Source: Bacteroidales bacterium
GTDB taxonomy: Bacteria; Bacteroidota; Bacteroidia; Bacteroidales; UBA932
Assembly: GCA_017445755.1 (NCBI GenBank)
Contig: JAFSSE010000041.1
Span: forward strand, 124,001 to 188,000
Reading direction: 5' to 3'
Length of the DNA: 64,000 nt
This document shows, one piece after another, positions 26,748 to 35,366 of the stretch (positions are counted from its first letter, which is position 1; each line of letters starts with the position of its first letter). A model generated the notes under the pieces. That model was not told where the DNA came from and made no database searches. It saw only the letters and a program-made list of their open reading frames with translations. A program made the position numbers and the translations under genes.

Positions 26748-28568
26748 ATGAAAAATAGAATATTTGCAATGATCCTGACTGCTGCTGCAGTCTTCGGATT
26801 CACTTCCTGCTCGGATTATCTTGAAAGGACGCCCCTTGACAGCAATTCGGATGCGACCAACTGGAGTTCCGAAGCCTCCCTCGAGACGTATTCCTGGAAC
26901 CTGTATTCTGATCTTTCCCAGTTCTCTTACGGATCTGGCTGGACCAGGGGACAGTATCATGCGGAAGGTCTCAGTGACGATTACTGCCCGGACTCCTTTG
27001 TCGAATTCACAAAGAATGTCCCGACTTCTTCCGGAAGCTGGACAAGCCCTTATACCTGTATCCGCAAGGCCAACATCCTTTATAACAGGGTGTCCCGCGT
27101 TCCCGATCTTTCGGAGGCCGCGGCCGGCCACTGGAAAGGTGTTGCCTGCTTCTTCCGTGCCCTCTTCCACTTCCAGCTTCTCAAGACCTATGGCGACATC
27201 GTCTGGGTAGATGACGAGCTTACCGACCTGACAAACGAAGGCGTCGTGAAGAAGAGCCGTGACACGCGTGTTACCGTATCCAGGAAAATCATTGCTGACC
27301 TGGAGTATGCTGCAGCGAATCTTTATCCCCTTGGCAAGGCAGGTACAAACACTGTAAACCAGGATGTCGCCAACGCCCTTCTTTCCAGAGTCGCCCTTTA
27401 TGAGGCCGCATGGGAGAAGTATCACAACGTGAGCGGCGGTGATCCCACAGCCCTTTATACAACTGCCAAAAATGCCGCAAAGGCCGTTATGGACAGCGGA
27501 AACTACGAAATCGGTACGGATTATCGCGCCCCGTTCGTTTCTCTCGACCTTGCTGCAAACAAGGAAGTTCTTCTGTATAAGATTTATACCATTGCCAATG
27601 TAAACGGCGGTAAGGTTACTGCCGGACACAGCGCAGCCGGTTGGAGCGATTCTTCCACCCCGACCTGGGGACTTACGAAGAGCGCCATGGAGAACTATGC
27701 TTACATCACCGGTCTGCCTTGGCATATGAACCCTCTCCGCGACGACAAGACAATTGCCGGTATTTTCACTGGCAGGGACAAGCGTCTCGCCGCTACTGTC
27801 TATTCCACGGATCTGTATCTTACCGGTGTCGCCGGTGATGACGGTATTGTTTCGACTACCGGATTCTGGACCTGGAAGTTCGTCCCGCTTGACAAGAGGA
27901 CTGAGATGAAGGGTAACGGCACATGGAATGGTCCTTCCAACGATACTGACGGCCCGATTTTCCTCTATGCTGAAGTTCTGGAGAACTATGCTGAGGCCTG
28001 CGCCGAGCTCGGCAGCATGACCCAGGCCGACATGGATGCTTCGATCAATGTGCTTCGTGAAAAGCACGGCGGCCTTCCGAAACTCACCGTTTCCGGAACC
28101 GGCTGCTCCGTCGGAGGTGTTGCAATCACCAAGGACGCCAATGACCCTGCTGCAAATGTCCTGCTCCAGGAAGTTCGCCGTGACCGCAGAAGCGAGCTCA
28201 TGTGCGACGGCTTCCGTCACGATGACCTTATGCGCTGGGCACTTGGTGAGAAGCTCGACTTTGCGAAGAACCCGGATGGTTACAAGGGTGTTTCCAAGGC
28301 GGCCCTCCAGGCCTATGCCCTCGCTTCCGGCAAGACCCTCGCTGACTGGAACGGTGCCCATACGGCTGAGAATCCCGGTATTGAGTGGGCTAATTTCTGG
28401 ACCACGGACGGCTACAAGGCAGCTTTCTTCACGGACGCTGTCGCAGCGAACGCCCTTCAGACCGGCGCCCGCGTCAACCGTGTCTGGGATGACAAGTACT
28501 ATCTTGAGCCGATTCCTTCAGGCCAGATCACCCTTGACGAGAACCTCGGCCAGAACCCTGGCTGGTAG
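26748..28568 (+). CDS. SusD-family outer-membrane lipoprotein
   Basis: The ATG at 26748 gives an SPII signal (FGFTSC) followed by the SusD-like DYLERTPLDSNSD. In-frame codons from 26700 overlap the SusC end and are not needed. The 606-residue protein has TPR-like helices early (HWKGVACFFRALFHFQLLKT) and the late SusD motif EVRRDRRSELMCDGFRHDDL. It ends with the usual PIPSGQITLDENLGQNPGW. It should be the substrate-binding lid for the SusC at 23371. Two bases upstream of a possible RBS are unremarkable, as usual in this phylum. Confidence 0.96.
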   Translation: MKNRIFAMILTAAAVFGFTSCSDYLERTPLDSNSDATNWSSEASLETYSWNLYSDLSQFSYGSGWTRGQYHAEGLSDDYCPDSFVEFTKNVPTSSGSWTSPYTCIRKANILYNRVSRVPDLSEAAAGHWKGVACFFRALFHFQLLKTYGDIVWVDDELTDLTNEGVVKKSRDTRVTVSRKIIADLEYAAANLYPLGKAGTNTVNQDVANALLSRVALYEAAWEKYHNVSGGDPTALYTTAKNAAKAVMDSGNYEIGTDYRAPFVSLDLAANKEVLLYKIYTIANVNGGKVTAGHSAAGWSDSSTPTWGLTKSAMENYAYITGLPWHMNPLRDDKTIAGIFTGRDKRLAATVYSTDLYLTGVAGDDGIVSTTGFWTWKFVPLDKRTEMKGNGTWNGPSNDTDGPIFLYAEVLENYAEACAELGSMTQADMDASINVLREKHGGLPKLTVSGTGCSVGGVAITKDANDPAANVLLQEVRRDRRSELMCDGFRHDDLMRWALGEKLDFAKNPDGYKGVSKAALQAYALASGKTLADWNGAHTAENPGIEWANFWTTDGYKAAFFTDAVAANALQTGARVNRVWDDKYYLEPIPSGQITLDENLGQNPGW

Positions 28569-28590
28569 TCGTCAAAGCTCATAACAAATT

Positions 28591-28623
28591 GAGGATGACT
28601 TCAAAGGTCATCCTCTTTTTTTT
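28591..28623 (+). terminator. Intrinsic terminator after the second SusD gene
   Basis: GAGGATGAC (28591-28599) pairs with GTCATCCTC (28607-28615), followed by eight T residues. It separates the SusD gene from the convergent mannose-1-phosphate guanylyltransferase-like gene. Confidence 0.85.
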
Positions 28624-28645
28624 GTATTGATTGGTCCGGGCCGGG

Positions 28646-29728
28646 CTACCGGTACTTCTCAAACTCCGGCATGGCGATGCGGGAGGTGATTTCCTTGATG
28701 GAGCGGGCGTCGCGGGGGCAGATAAGGAGGACGTCGTTGGTGTCAACGACGAGATAGTCACGGAGCCCGCTGAGGGCGATGAGTTTTCCTTCCCTGGACG
28801 TTGCTACGATAGTCCCCCGGGTGTTCTCAAGGAGGGCCTTGCCGGCATAGGCCAGGTTGCCGTCCTCATCCTTCCCGCCGAAGGCGAAGAAACGGTCCCA
28901 GTCGCCGATATCACTCCAGCCGAACCGGGCGGGGTAGAGCCAGGCGATGTCCGTCTTTTCGAGGACTCCGTAGTCGAGGGAGAGCTTCGGGCAGTCGGCA
29001 TAGGCCTTCTCGATGAAGGCGGCTTCGTCCGGGGTGCCGATGTGCTCCTCCCAGCCCGCAAAGAGGCGGGTCACTTCAGGAACATGCTTCTCCAGCTCGC
29101 GCCGGACAGTCTTTGCGGACCAGATGTAAATACCTGAGTTCCAATAGAATTCTCCGCTTCGGAGGAAGACTTTTGCAAGCTCCTCGCTCGGCTTTTCGGT
29201 AAAGGTCTTGACCTTTATCGGCCTGGTCTCGTCGAGGTGGCGTCCGCCGGTCACCTGGATGTAACCGAAATCCGCCGAAGGGGATTCCGGGACGATCCCG
29301 ATGGTCATGAGGACATCTTCCCGGGCGGCATGGTCCATGGCCGCGAGGACGACTTCGCGGAATTTCTCCTGCTCGGAAATGACATGGTCGGAAGGGGTCG
29401 CGACGATGACGGCGTCGGGGTTCCGTTTGAGAATCGTATAGACCGCATAGGTCATACAGGGGGCCGTCTGGCGGCTGTAGGGTTCCAAAAGAAGGTTTTC
29501 CTTCGGGAGCTCTGGGAGAATCGCTTCGGCGCCCTCCTTGTACCTTTCGAGGGTTACGACGAGGATGTTTTCCTTCGGGACAACGGCCGCGAAGCGGTCA
29601 TAGGTCGTTCTGAGGAGCGGCGGTCCTCCGAGAGCGAGGAACTCCTTGGGCATATTTTCCCGGGACACGGGCCAGAACTGGGAGCTCGAGCCGCCGGCCA
29701 TAATGACACAATAGTGATTGTTATTCAT
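28646..29728 (-). CDS. manC: Mannose-1-phosphate guanylyltransferase-like nucleotidyltransferase
   Basis: The 360-residue protein resembles the single-domain GDP-mannose pyrophosphorylases, which make GDP-mannose from GTP and mannose-1-phosphate. Supporting motifs are LLLEPYSRQTAPC, VIVATPSDHVI (metal-binding Asp), FTEKP, and FYWNSGIYIWSA. The nucleotide-binding signature is unusual: CVIMAGGSSSQFWPVSR, where relatives normally have a Gly and an Arg (GGxGxRxWPxSR). Both are replaced here, by Ser and Gln. It overlaps the YraN gene by 4 bp and ends the smpB-cdaA-mutS2 operon. The name is tentative because of the altered signature. A sugar nucleotidyltransferase of related specificity remains possible. 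Confidence 0.8.
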   Translation of the reverse strand: MNNNHYCVIMAGGSSSQFWPVSRENMPKEFLALGGPPLLRTTYDRFAAVVPKENILVVTLERYKEGAEAILPELPKENLLLEPYSRQTAPCMTYAVYTILKRNPDAVIVATPSDHVISEQEKFREVVLAAMDHAAREDVLMTIGIVPESPSADFGYIQVTGGRHLDETRPIKVKTFTEKPSEELAKVFLRSGEFYWNSGIYIWSAKTVRRELEKHVPEVTRLFAGWEEHIGTPDEAAFIEKAYADCPKLSLDYGVLEKTDIAWLYPARFGWSDIGDWDRFFAFGGKDEDGNLAYAGKALLENTRGTIVATSREGKLIALSGLRDYLVVDTNDVLLICPRDARSIKEITSRIAMPEFEKYR

Positions 29729-30114
29729 AGCGTATGTTTAAAATATGTGGGTATCCATGCCTGCGGGAAATACTTCACCTCGGTCTTTTCACCGTCGAAA
29801 ACCACGGCAACGACGTCGAAGAATATTTCCCTGTTTCCGCCGAGCTTGGCTTCGTGGAGATACTTAAGGGCGGCAGTGGTTATGTTCCTCTGCTTGGGGG
29901 CCCTGACGTTCTCCTCCGGAGCGGCCTCGACTGGTGCCGTCCGGCTCTTTACCTCTACAAAATGTACACCAGAACCGTCGAGTGTTATGAGGTCAATTTC
30001 ACAGTGGCCACCCCTCCAGTTCCGCTGGAGGACAGTGTGACCCTGGCGCTGGAGATAATCCGCGGCAACCTGCTCTCCAAGGGCGCCCAGCGCCTTTTTT
30101 CCCTTTGTTATCAT
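29725..30114 (-). CDS. YraN/UPF0102 family endonuclease-like protein
   Basis: The 129-residue protein matches UPF0102. It has GALGEQVAADYLQRQGHTVL at the start, then the PD-(D/E)xK-like core NWRGGHCEIDLI and VHFVEVKSR (Glu, Asp, Glu-x-Lys). Members resemble Holliday-junction resolvase-type nucleases, but their role is not established. Both ends overlap neighbours by 4 bp (ATGA type), so it is translated in a coupled chain with mutS2 and the guanylyltransferase gene. Confidence 0.92.
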   Translation of the reverse strand: MITKGKKALGALGEQVAADYLQRQGHTVLQRNWRGGHCEIDLITLDGSGVHFVEVKSRTAPVEAAPEENVRAPKQRNITTAALKYLHEAKLGGNREIFFDVVAVVFDGEKTEVKYFPQAWIPTYFKHTL

Positions 30115-32636
30115 CGGAAAGAAATTACCGTTACACCGCTGCCTCCGAGCTGGATCCGCTCGTCTGAGACCCCGGTAACCCCGCGGACGGTCCGGGCGTA
30201 TTTCTGGATTTCCTCGCGGAGGGCGCCCGTGCCCTTACCGTGGAGGATGCGGACCGACGGGACATCCAGCACAATGGCGTCGTCAAGGTACCGCATGACA
30301 ATTTCAAGGGCTTCCGAAACCCTCAGCCCCCGGACATCGATTTCCGTCTTGAAATCGAGCTTCCTTTCGGAAAGGGAGGAGTCGTATTTCTGCCTCGGCT
30401 TTTCGGACGAGCGGACGGCGGAGCGGTATTCATTGGAAGTCACCCGCTCGACCCTTTCGGTGGGGAGTTTGGTCGTTATGTCCCCGACAATTACCGAGAC
30501 GCTCTTGGAAGAGACCTTGCTGACCTCACCGACCATTCCGTTATCCTTTATCCGGACTTTCTCCCCGACCTTGAGCGGGGCTGAGCGGAACACGGCGAGC
30601 CGTTCGGCCTCCCGCTCCTCTTCCTCGAGCTTTTCCTGAGCGGAAGCGCCGGCGCGGCGGGCCCTGCGGACCTTTTCGCGCTCCTTTCGCTCTTCGAGCT
30701 GTTTCATTTTTTTGTCGAGATAGGCCTCCCGGTTCTTCCGGTCGGTCTCCTTCTTTTCGAGGAAAGCGCTCATGAAGCCCTGAAGTTCTTTCCGGGCATC
30801 CTGGGTGGCCTCTTTTTCGGCCTGAGTCTCCCGAATTGTGCGGATTGTGTTCTCGACCTGGCGGTTGGCGCTCCGGATGATTTCCTCGGCCTCCTGCCGC
30901 GCTTCGGCGAGGATATTCTCGCGAAGCTGCTTTATATCAGAGAGTTCCTTATGGTATTTTTCGGTAACGGCTTCGAGGGTCTTGTCGGTTGCACGGATTT
31001 TCTGGAGCTTCTCGTCCAGGGCGCGGCGGTTCCGCTCGATTTTCCTCAGGTTCCTCTCGATTCCGACATATTCCTCGCCGGCCCTCTGTTCGGCGTCATG
31101 GACAATCTGCTCCGGAAGGCCCATCTTCCTTGCGAGTTCGAAGGCAAAAGAGTTCCCCGGCAGCCCGATTTCCAGGTTGAACAGGGGAGCGATGCCCTTC
31201 TGGTCGAACTGCATGGCGCCGTTCACGACCCCCGTTTCAGCTCCGGCGGCGTAGAGCTTGAGGTTGGTATAGTGGGTCGTAATTACTCCCCATGCCCCCC
31301 TGCGGTCCAGCTCGGAGAGGATCGCCTCGGCAATCGCCCCGCCCGCGGCCGGCTCGGTTCCGGAGCCGAACTCGTCGATAAGGACGAGGGTCTTCGCGTC
31401 GGCCTCGGCGAGGACGGATTTCATGTCCGCGAGGAAGGAGCTGTAGGTCGAGAGGTCATTGTCGATGGACTGATCATCCCCGATAGAGACCATAATCCTG
31501 TCGAAGACAGGCAGTTCCGAGGTCTCCGAAGTCGGTATGCTCATGCCCCACTGGAACATGTACTGGAGGAGTCCCGCAGTCTTGAGGCAGACGGATTTTC
31601 CGCCCGCGTTCGGCCCCGAAATCAGGAGAATCCGTTTCGCCGGGGTCAGGGTTATGGTGAGGGGGACTATCTCCTTCTGCTCCTTCCGGAGGGCCTTTTC
31701 GAGGATGGGGTGACGGGCCTTCCGGAGCTGCATGGACCCGTCCTCCGAGAGGATGGGCATCCCCGCCCTCATCTCGAGAGCCAGCCGCGCCTTTGCGAGG
31801 AGGAAGTCAATCTCTCCGGTAAAAGCCGCTGCGTCAAGTAGTTCCGGGACATATGGGCGGACGAAGTCCGAGAATACATGGAGTATCCTTGAAATCTCCC
31901 TGGTTTCGGCAAAGCGGAGTTCGCTTATTTCATTTCCGAGTTCGACAATCTCGGCCGGTTCTATGAAGGTGGTCTTCCCGGAGGCGGATTCGTCATGGAT
32001 AAAACCGGGGAGGAGGCGTTTTTTAGCGCTCGAAACCGGAAGCAGCATCTTCCCGTCCCGGACAACTACGCCGGCGTCCGCTTCCGCGAGCCCGTCCTGC
32101 TGCGCCTTCTTAAGGAGGATTCCCATTCGCTTAGATATGGATGCCTCCTTTGTGCGGATGTCTTTCCGGATGGAGTAGAGTTCCTCTGAAGCCGTATCCT
32201 TAACCTCGCCATGGCGGTCGAGGATAAGGTCAATCCGCCTCTGGACCTCCGGGAAGGTCATAAGCGATGAGGCGGCCTTCTTGAGCCGGGGGTAAACCCC
32301 GTCCTTTGAGTTTTCGAAGAAGCGGGAGATTTTCCGCACTGTATCGATAAGGGTCCTCAGTTTCCCGAGGGAAAGGAGGTCAATCGAGCCCTTTTCCCCA
32401 AGGGGTTCGAGGAAGCCGATACAGTCGATATAGCCGCTTGTCGGGAACTGGTCCTCGAACATGAGGATGAGCCGCATCTCGTCGGTCAGGGCGAGGCGTT
32501 CCATGATTTCCTTTCCGGAGGTTGAAAATTCCTCTTCAGCGACCCTCGCGGCGGCATAATCCGTCGAGCAGCGGTCCCCGACCGCCTTCCGGATCCTCGA
32601 GAATCCAAGTTTTTCTTCCAGCCGTGAGTCGATCAT
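30111..32636 (-). CDS. mutS2: MutS2 family endonuclease/ATPase
   Basis: The 841-residue protein lacks the MutS mismatch-recognition domain and has core helices then the ABC-type ATPase. Walker A is GPNAGGKS (about 341-348), followed by the MutS-like IGDDQSIDNDLSTYSSF, Walker B LVLIDEFGSGTEP and TTHYTNLK. A long Glu/Lys/Arg-rich coiled coil (about 520-660) follows, then a KOW-like stretch, and a C-terminal Smr nuclease domain with ILHGKGTGALREEI. MutS2 proteins act on branched DNA, suppress recombination, and also rescue collided ribosomes. The latter fits its place in one operon with smpB. Confidence 0.97.
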   Translation of the reverse strand: MIDSRLEEKLGFSRIRKAVGDRCSTDYAAARVAEEEFSTSGKEIMERLALTDEMRLILMFEDQFPTSGYIDCIGFLEPLGEKGSIDLLSLGKLRTLIDTVRKISRFFENSKDGVYPRLKKAASSLMTFPEVQRRIDLILDRHGEVKDTASEELYSIRKDIRTKEASISKRMGILLKKAQQDGLAEADAGVVVRDGKMLLPVSSAKKRLLPGFIHDESASGKTTFIEPAEIVELGNEISELRFAETREISRILHVFSDFVRPYVPELLDAAAFTGEIDFLLAKARLALEMRAGMPILSEDGSMQLRKARHPILEKALRKEQKEIVPLTITLTPAKRILLISGPNAGGKSVCLKTAGLLQYMFQWGMSIPTSETSELPVFDRIMVSIGDDQSIDNDLSTYSSFLADMKSVLAEADAKTLVLIDEFGSGTEPAAGGAIAEAILSELDRRGAWGVITTHYTNLKLYAAGAETGVVNGAMQFDQKGIAPLFNLEIGLPGNSFAFELARKMGLPEQIVHDAEQRAGEEYVGIERNLRKIERNRRALDEKLQKIRATDKTLEAVTEKYHKELSDIKQLRENILAEARQEAEEIIRSANRQVENTIRTIRETQAEKEATQDARKELQGFMSAFLEKKETDRKNREAYLDKKMKQLEERKEREKVRRARRAGASAQEKLEEEEREAERLAVFRSAPLKVGEKVRIKDNGMVGEVSKVSSKSVSVIVGDITTKLPTERVERVTSNEYRSAVRSSEKPRQKYDSSLSERKLDFKTEIDVRGLRVSEALEIVMRYLDDAIVLDVPSVRILHGKGTGALREEIQKYARTVRGVTGVSDERIQLGGSGVTVISFR

Positions 32637-32637
32637 A

Positions 32638-33447
32638 CTAGGAAAGGGAAGCTCCGAGTTTCAGTTTAAGGGCATTGATACTCTCAATCTTCGTGGCGAC
32701 ACCTCCGCTTACGAAGGTTATTCCGCCGGTCTCTTCGGAGACCACGATTACGTCGGCGTCGGTTTCCTCCGAGAGTCCGATGGCCGCCTTGTGGCGCATG
32801 CCCATCCATGCCGGGAGGTCCGTCCTCTGGGTTATCGGGAGGGTGCATCGGGCCGCGATGATGCGGTTCCCGCCGAGAATCACGGCCCCGTCATGGAGCG
32901 GAGAATTCTTGAAGAAGAGATTGAGTATGAGTCGGGTGCTGATTTCCGCATCAACGCGGTCCCCGGTCGAGACAATATAGTCAAGGGAGTCCTTGCGGTG
33001 GATAACGATGAGGGCGCCGGTCCGCTGCTCTGACATGGTCCTGCAGGCATCCGCGAGCTCGGCGACGGCCTCCGTGCCAATCGCATCCTCCCTCGTTCCT
33101 AATATCCTTGCGAAGAGGGCGCCGGTTTTCTTCGTGATACCCGAGCGGGCGCCGATCCGGTAGAGGAAGCGCCTGATTTCGGGCTGGAAAATGATCAGGA
33201 TGGCGATTACACCGACGTCGAGGAGGGTGTTCATGATAACCGTCGTCATCTTCATCCCGAGGGCCGAGACAATCGCCTGGACGAGCAGGAGAAAGACCAG
33301 CACGAGGAAGATATTCATCGCGGAGGAATCCCGTATCAGCCGGATTATGAAGTAGATAATCAGGGCGACCATAATGATGTCGAGGATATCCACCAGCGTC
33401 AGCTGGAGGATCCCGAACAGAGTCACCAGAATGCTTATTCCTGCCAT
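32638..33447 (-). CDS. CdaA-type diadenylate cyclase (c-di-AMP synthase)
   Basis: The 269-residue protein has three N-terminal membrane helices (about 12-35, 43-63 and 68-88) and a DAC domain. The catalytic motifs are DGA (186-188, in SPLHDGAVI) and RHK (218-220), where most family members have RHR. It should condense two ATP to c-di-AMP, a second messenger for potassium, turgor and wall homeostasis, at the cytoplasmic membrane. The Lys for Arg change is conservative. It lies 1 bp upstream of mutS2 and 3 bp downstream of smpB in the same operon. Confidence 0.95.
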   Translation of the reverse strand: MAGISILVTLFGILQLTLVDILDIIMVALIIYFIIRLIRDSSAMNIFLVLVFLLLVQAIVSALGMKMTTVIMNTLLDVGVIAILIIFQPEIRRFLYRIGARSGITKKTGALFARILGTREDAIGTEAVAELADACRTMSEQRTGALIVIHRKDSLDYIVSTGDRVDAEISTRLILNLFFKNSPLHDGAVILGGNRIIAARCTLPITQRTDLPAWMGMRHKAAIGLSEETDADVIVVSEETGGITFVSGGVATKIESINALKLKLGASLS

Positions 33448-33450
33448 ATC

Positions 33451-33906
33451 CTAATATCCGTCACGTTCCATTTCCCGCCTCGTGTCCCTTTCCTTGATGC
33501 TTTCCCTCTTGTCGTATTCCCGCTTGCCTTTTGCGAGGGCTATGACCAGCTTTGCATAGCCGTTTTCGGCGATAAACAGCTTCACGGCGACGATTGTCGT
33601 GCCCTTGTTCTTTTCCTCGGCCCTGAGGTGGCGGAGCTCCCGGCGGTTTAAGAGGAGCTTCCGGTCCCGGAGGGGTTCATGCTGCCCCCAGGAACCCCAG
33701 GCGTAGAGGGCGACGTTCATCCCCCTGACATAGAGTTCGTTCCCGGAAAAGAAGCAGTAGGCGTCCTGGAGGGAACATTTTCCCGCACGGATGGATTTTA
33801 TTTCCGTCCCGACGAGCCGGATTCCCGCAGTGTACGTCTCCAGGAAGGTGTAGTCGAAAGACGCCCTCCTGTTCGAAATCTGGACCGTATGCTTTTTCTT
33901 TTCCAT
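33451..33906 (-). CDS. smpB: SsrA-binding protein SmpB
   Basis: The start at 33906 gives a 151-residue protein of normal length; an in-frame ATG at 33942 would extend into the promoter. Recognisable SmpB features are [10 protein letters not shown], the RNA-binding core [18 protein letters not shown], and the basic C-terminal tail ([18 protein letters not shown]). SmpB binds tmRNA and delivers it to stalled ribosomes for trans-translation. First gene of the operon with the diadenylate cyclase, mutS2, YraN and manC-like genes, divergent from metK. Confidence 0.97.
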   Translation of the reverse strand: MEKKKHTVQISNRRASFDYTFLETYTAGIRLVGTEIKSIRAGKCSLQDAYCFFSGNELYVRGMNVALYAWGSWGQHEPLRDRKLLLNRRELRHLRAEEKNKGTTIVAVKLFIAENGYAKLVIALAKGKREYDKRESIKERDTRREMERDGY

Positions 33907-33917
33907 GAGCCGTTCTG

Positions 33918-33925
33918 CAAAGATA
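33918..33925 (-). promoter_or_regulatory. Probable -7 element of the smpB operon
   Basis: Read on the minus strand it is TATCTTTG, an exact TAnnTTTG match 12 bp before the smpB ATG. A well-spaced -33 is not clear. Confidence 0.5.
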
Positions 33926-33936
33926 CGACAAATCCC

Positions 33937-33966
33937 TTGCAAATGGAAAAAAAATACGTACCTTTG
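33937..33966 (+). promoter_or_regulatory. Promoter of metK
   Basis: TTG at 33937-33939 and TACCTTTG at 33959-33966 are 19 bp apart, matching the Bacteroidota promoter. The metK ATG is at 34024. Confidence 0.65.
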
Positions 33967-34023
33967 TGTCCCTTAGACGTGGACAGATTTGACTGCTTGC
34001 AACCACGCGAAAAAATGCTAAAA

Positions 34024-35286
34024 ATGAAAAAAACTTATCTCTTTACGTCCGAATCGGTGTCCGAGGGGCACCCGGACAAAGTGGCGGATCAGATTTCAGA
34101 CGCCATCCTCGACGAATTTCTCCGTAAAGACCCGGAATCCCGCGTGGCCTGCGAAACCCTCTGTTCGACAGGGATGGTCGTAGTTGTCGGCGAGGTGACC
34201 TCCGAGGCGTATGTTGACGTCCAGGGCATCGCCCGCCGCGTAATCCGTGAAATCGGCTATGACAAAGCCGATTACATGTTCGAGGCCGCCTCCTGCGGCA
34301 TCCTTTCCGCCCTCCATGAACAGAGTCCCGACATCGGCCGCGGCGTAACCCGCGAGACCCCCCTCGACCAGGGGGCGGGGGACCAGGGCATGATGTTCGG
34401 CTATGCCTGCCGTGACACGGAGGATTATATGCCCCTGCCGCTCTATCTGAGCCACCTGACGCTGCGCCTTCTGGCTGCGATCCGCCGTGACGAGAACTCC
34501 CCCATGCCCTATCTCCGCCCGGACGCAAAGGCCCAATTTACAGTTGAATACGACGCGGAAACGAACCGTCCCCTGAGGGTCCATACGATCGTCCTTTCGA
34601 CCCAGCACGACGAGTTCGATACCGATGAGGCGATGCACTCCAGGATAGAGGCGGATGTCAGGAACATCCTTCTCCCGAAGGTCCGCGCCCTCCTCCCTCC
34701 GGAGACCGCCGTCCTCCTCGGCGACGATGTGATTCTCCATGTCAACCCTACCGGAAAATTCGTGATCGGAGGCCCTGCCGGGGATACCGGGCTCACGGGC
34801 CGGAAAATTATCGTCGATACCTACGGTGGCAAGGGAGCCCATGGCGGCGGCGCATTTTCCGGGAAGGACCCATCGAAAGTTGACCGCAGCGCGGCCTATG
34901 CCGCAAGGTGGGTCGCGAAGAACATGGTCGCCGCCGGCGTCGCCGACGAGATGCTGGTCCAGATTTCATACGCAATCGGCATCTCCCGCCCGGTCAGCAT
35001 CTATGTAAACTCATACGGCACCGCCCGTCCCGGAATTAGCGACAGCGAAATTGCGGAAAAGATGGGGGAACTCTTCGACCTCCGGCCCGCGGCCATTATC
35101 CGGAAATTCGGGCTGAAAAATCCGATTTACGAGCCGACCGCCGCCTATGGCCATGTCGGACGGAAACCCTACACCGCCCCGGTGGAAGTTGAAAGAAACG
35201 GGAAGAAGGAAACAGTCCCGGTCCGCTTCTTCGCATGGGAGGACCTCGACGCGGTTGAAACGATCCGCACGGCGTTCAAACTATAG
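34024..35286 (+). CDS. metK: S-adenosylmethionine synthetase
   Basis: The 420-residue protein begins [20 protein letters not shown], the standard MetK N-terminus with the GHPDK ATP/metal motif. A second in-frame ATG at 34015 is possible, while the long upstream open frame to 33679 is non-family sequence crossing the promoter. Other motifs are the [14 protein letters not shown] loop, and [20 protein letters not shown], the phosphate-binding loop. It makes SAM from methionine and ATP in the cytoplasm. It stands alone, divergent from smpB. Confidence 0.98.
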   Translation: MKKTYLFTSESVSEGHPDKVADQISDAILDEFLRKDPESRVACETLCSTGMVVVVGEVTSEAYVDVQGIARRVIREIGYDKADYMFEAASCGILSALHEQSPDIGRGVTRETPLDQGAGDQGMMFGYACRDTEDYMPLPLYLSHLTLRLLAAIRRDENSPMPYLRPDAKAQFTVEYDAETNRPLRVHTIVLSTQHDEFDTDEAMHSRIEADVRNILLPKVRALLPPETAVLLGDDVILHVNPTGKFVIGGPAGDTGLTGRKIIVDTYGGKGAHGGGAFSGKDPSKVDRSAAYAARWVAKNMVAAGVADEMLVQISYAIGISRPVSIYVNSYGTARPGISDSEIAEKMGELFDLRPAAIIRKFGLKNPIYEPTAAYGHVGRKPYTAPVEVERNGKKETVPVRFFAWEDLDAVETIRTAFKL

Positions 35287-35319
35287 TAAAAAAAATTTCG
35301 AAAAGTCAGAGATTTATAG

Positions 35320-35327
35320 TAACTTCG
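35320..35327 (+). promoter_or_regulatory. Possible -7 element for the Oar-like receptor gene
   Basis: TAACTTCG differs from TAnnTTTG at one position. A TTTC lies 20 bp upstream. It is 39 bp before the start at 35367. Weak match. Confidence 0.35.
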
Positions 35328-35366
35328 CCTCGGAAAAGAATTATCATTCTTAACTAATCAATATTT

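Noticed and set aside
33679-34023. N-terminal extension of metK by 115 codons
   Set aside because: It runs through smpB and the divergent promoter; the MetK family N-terminus begins at 34024.
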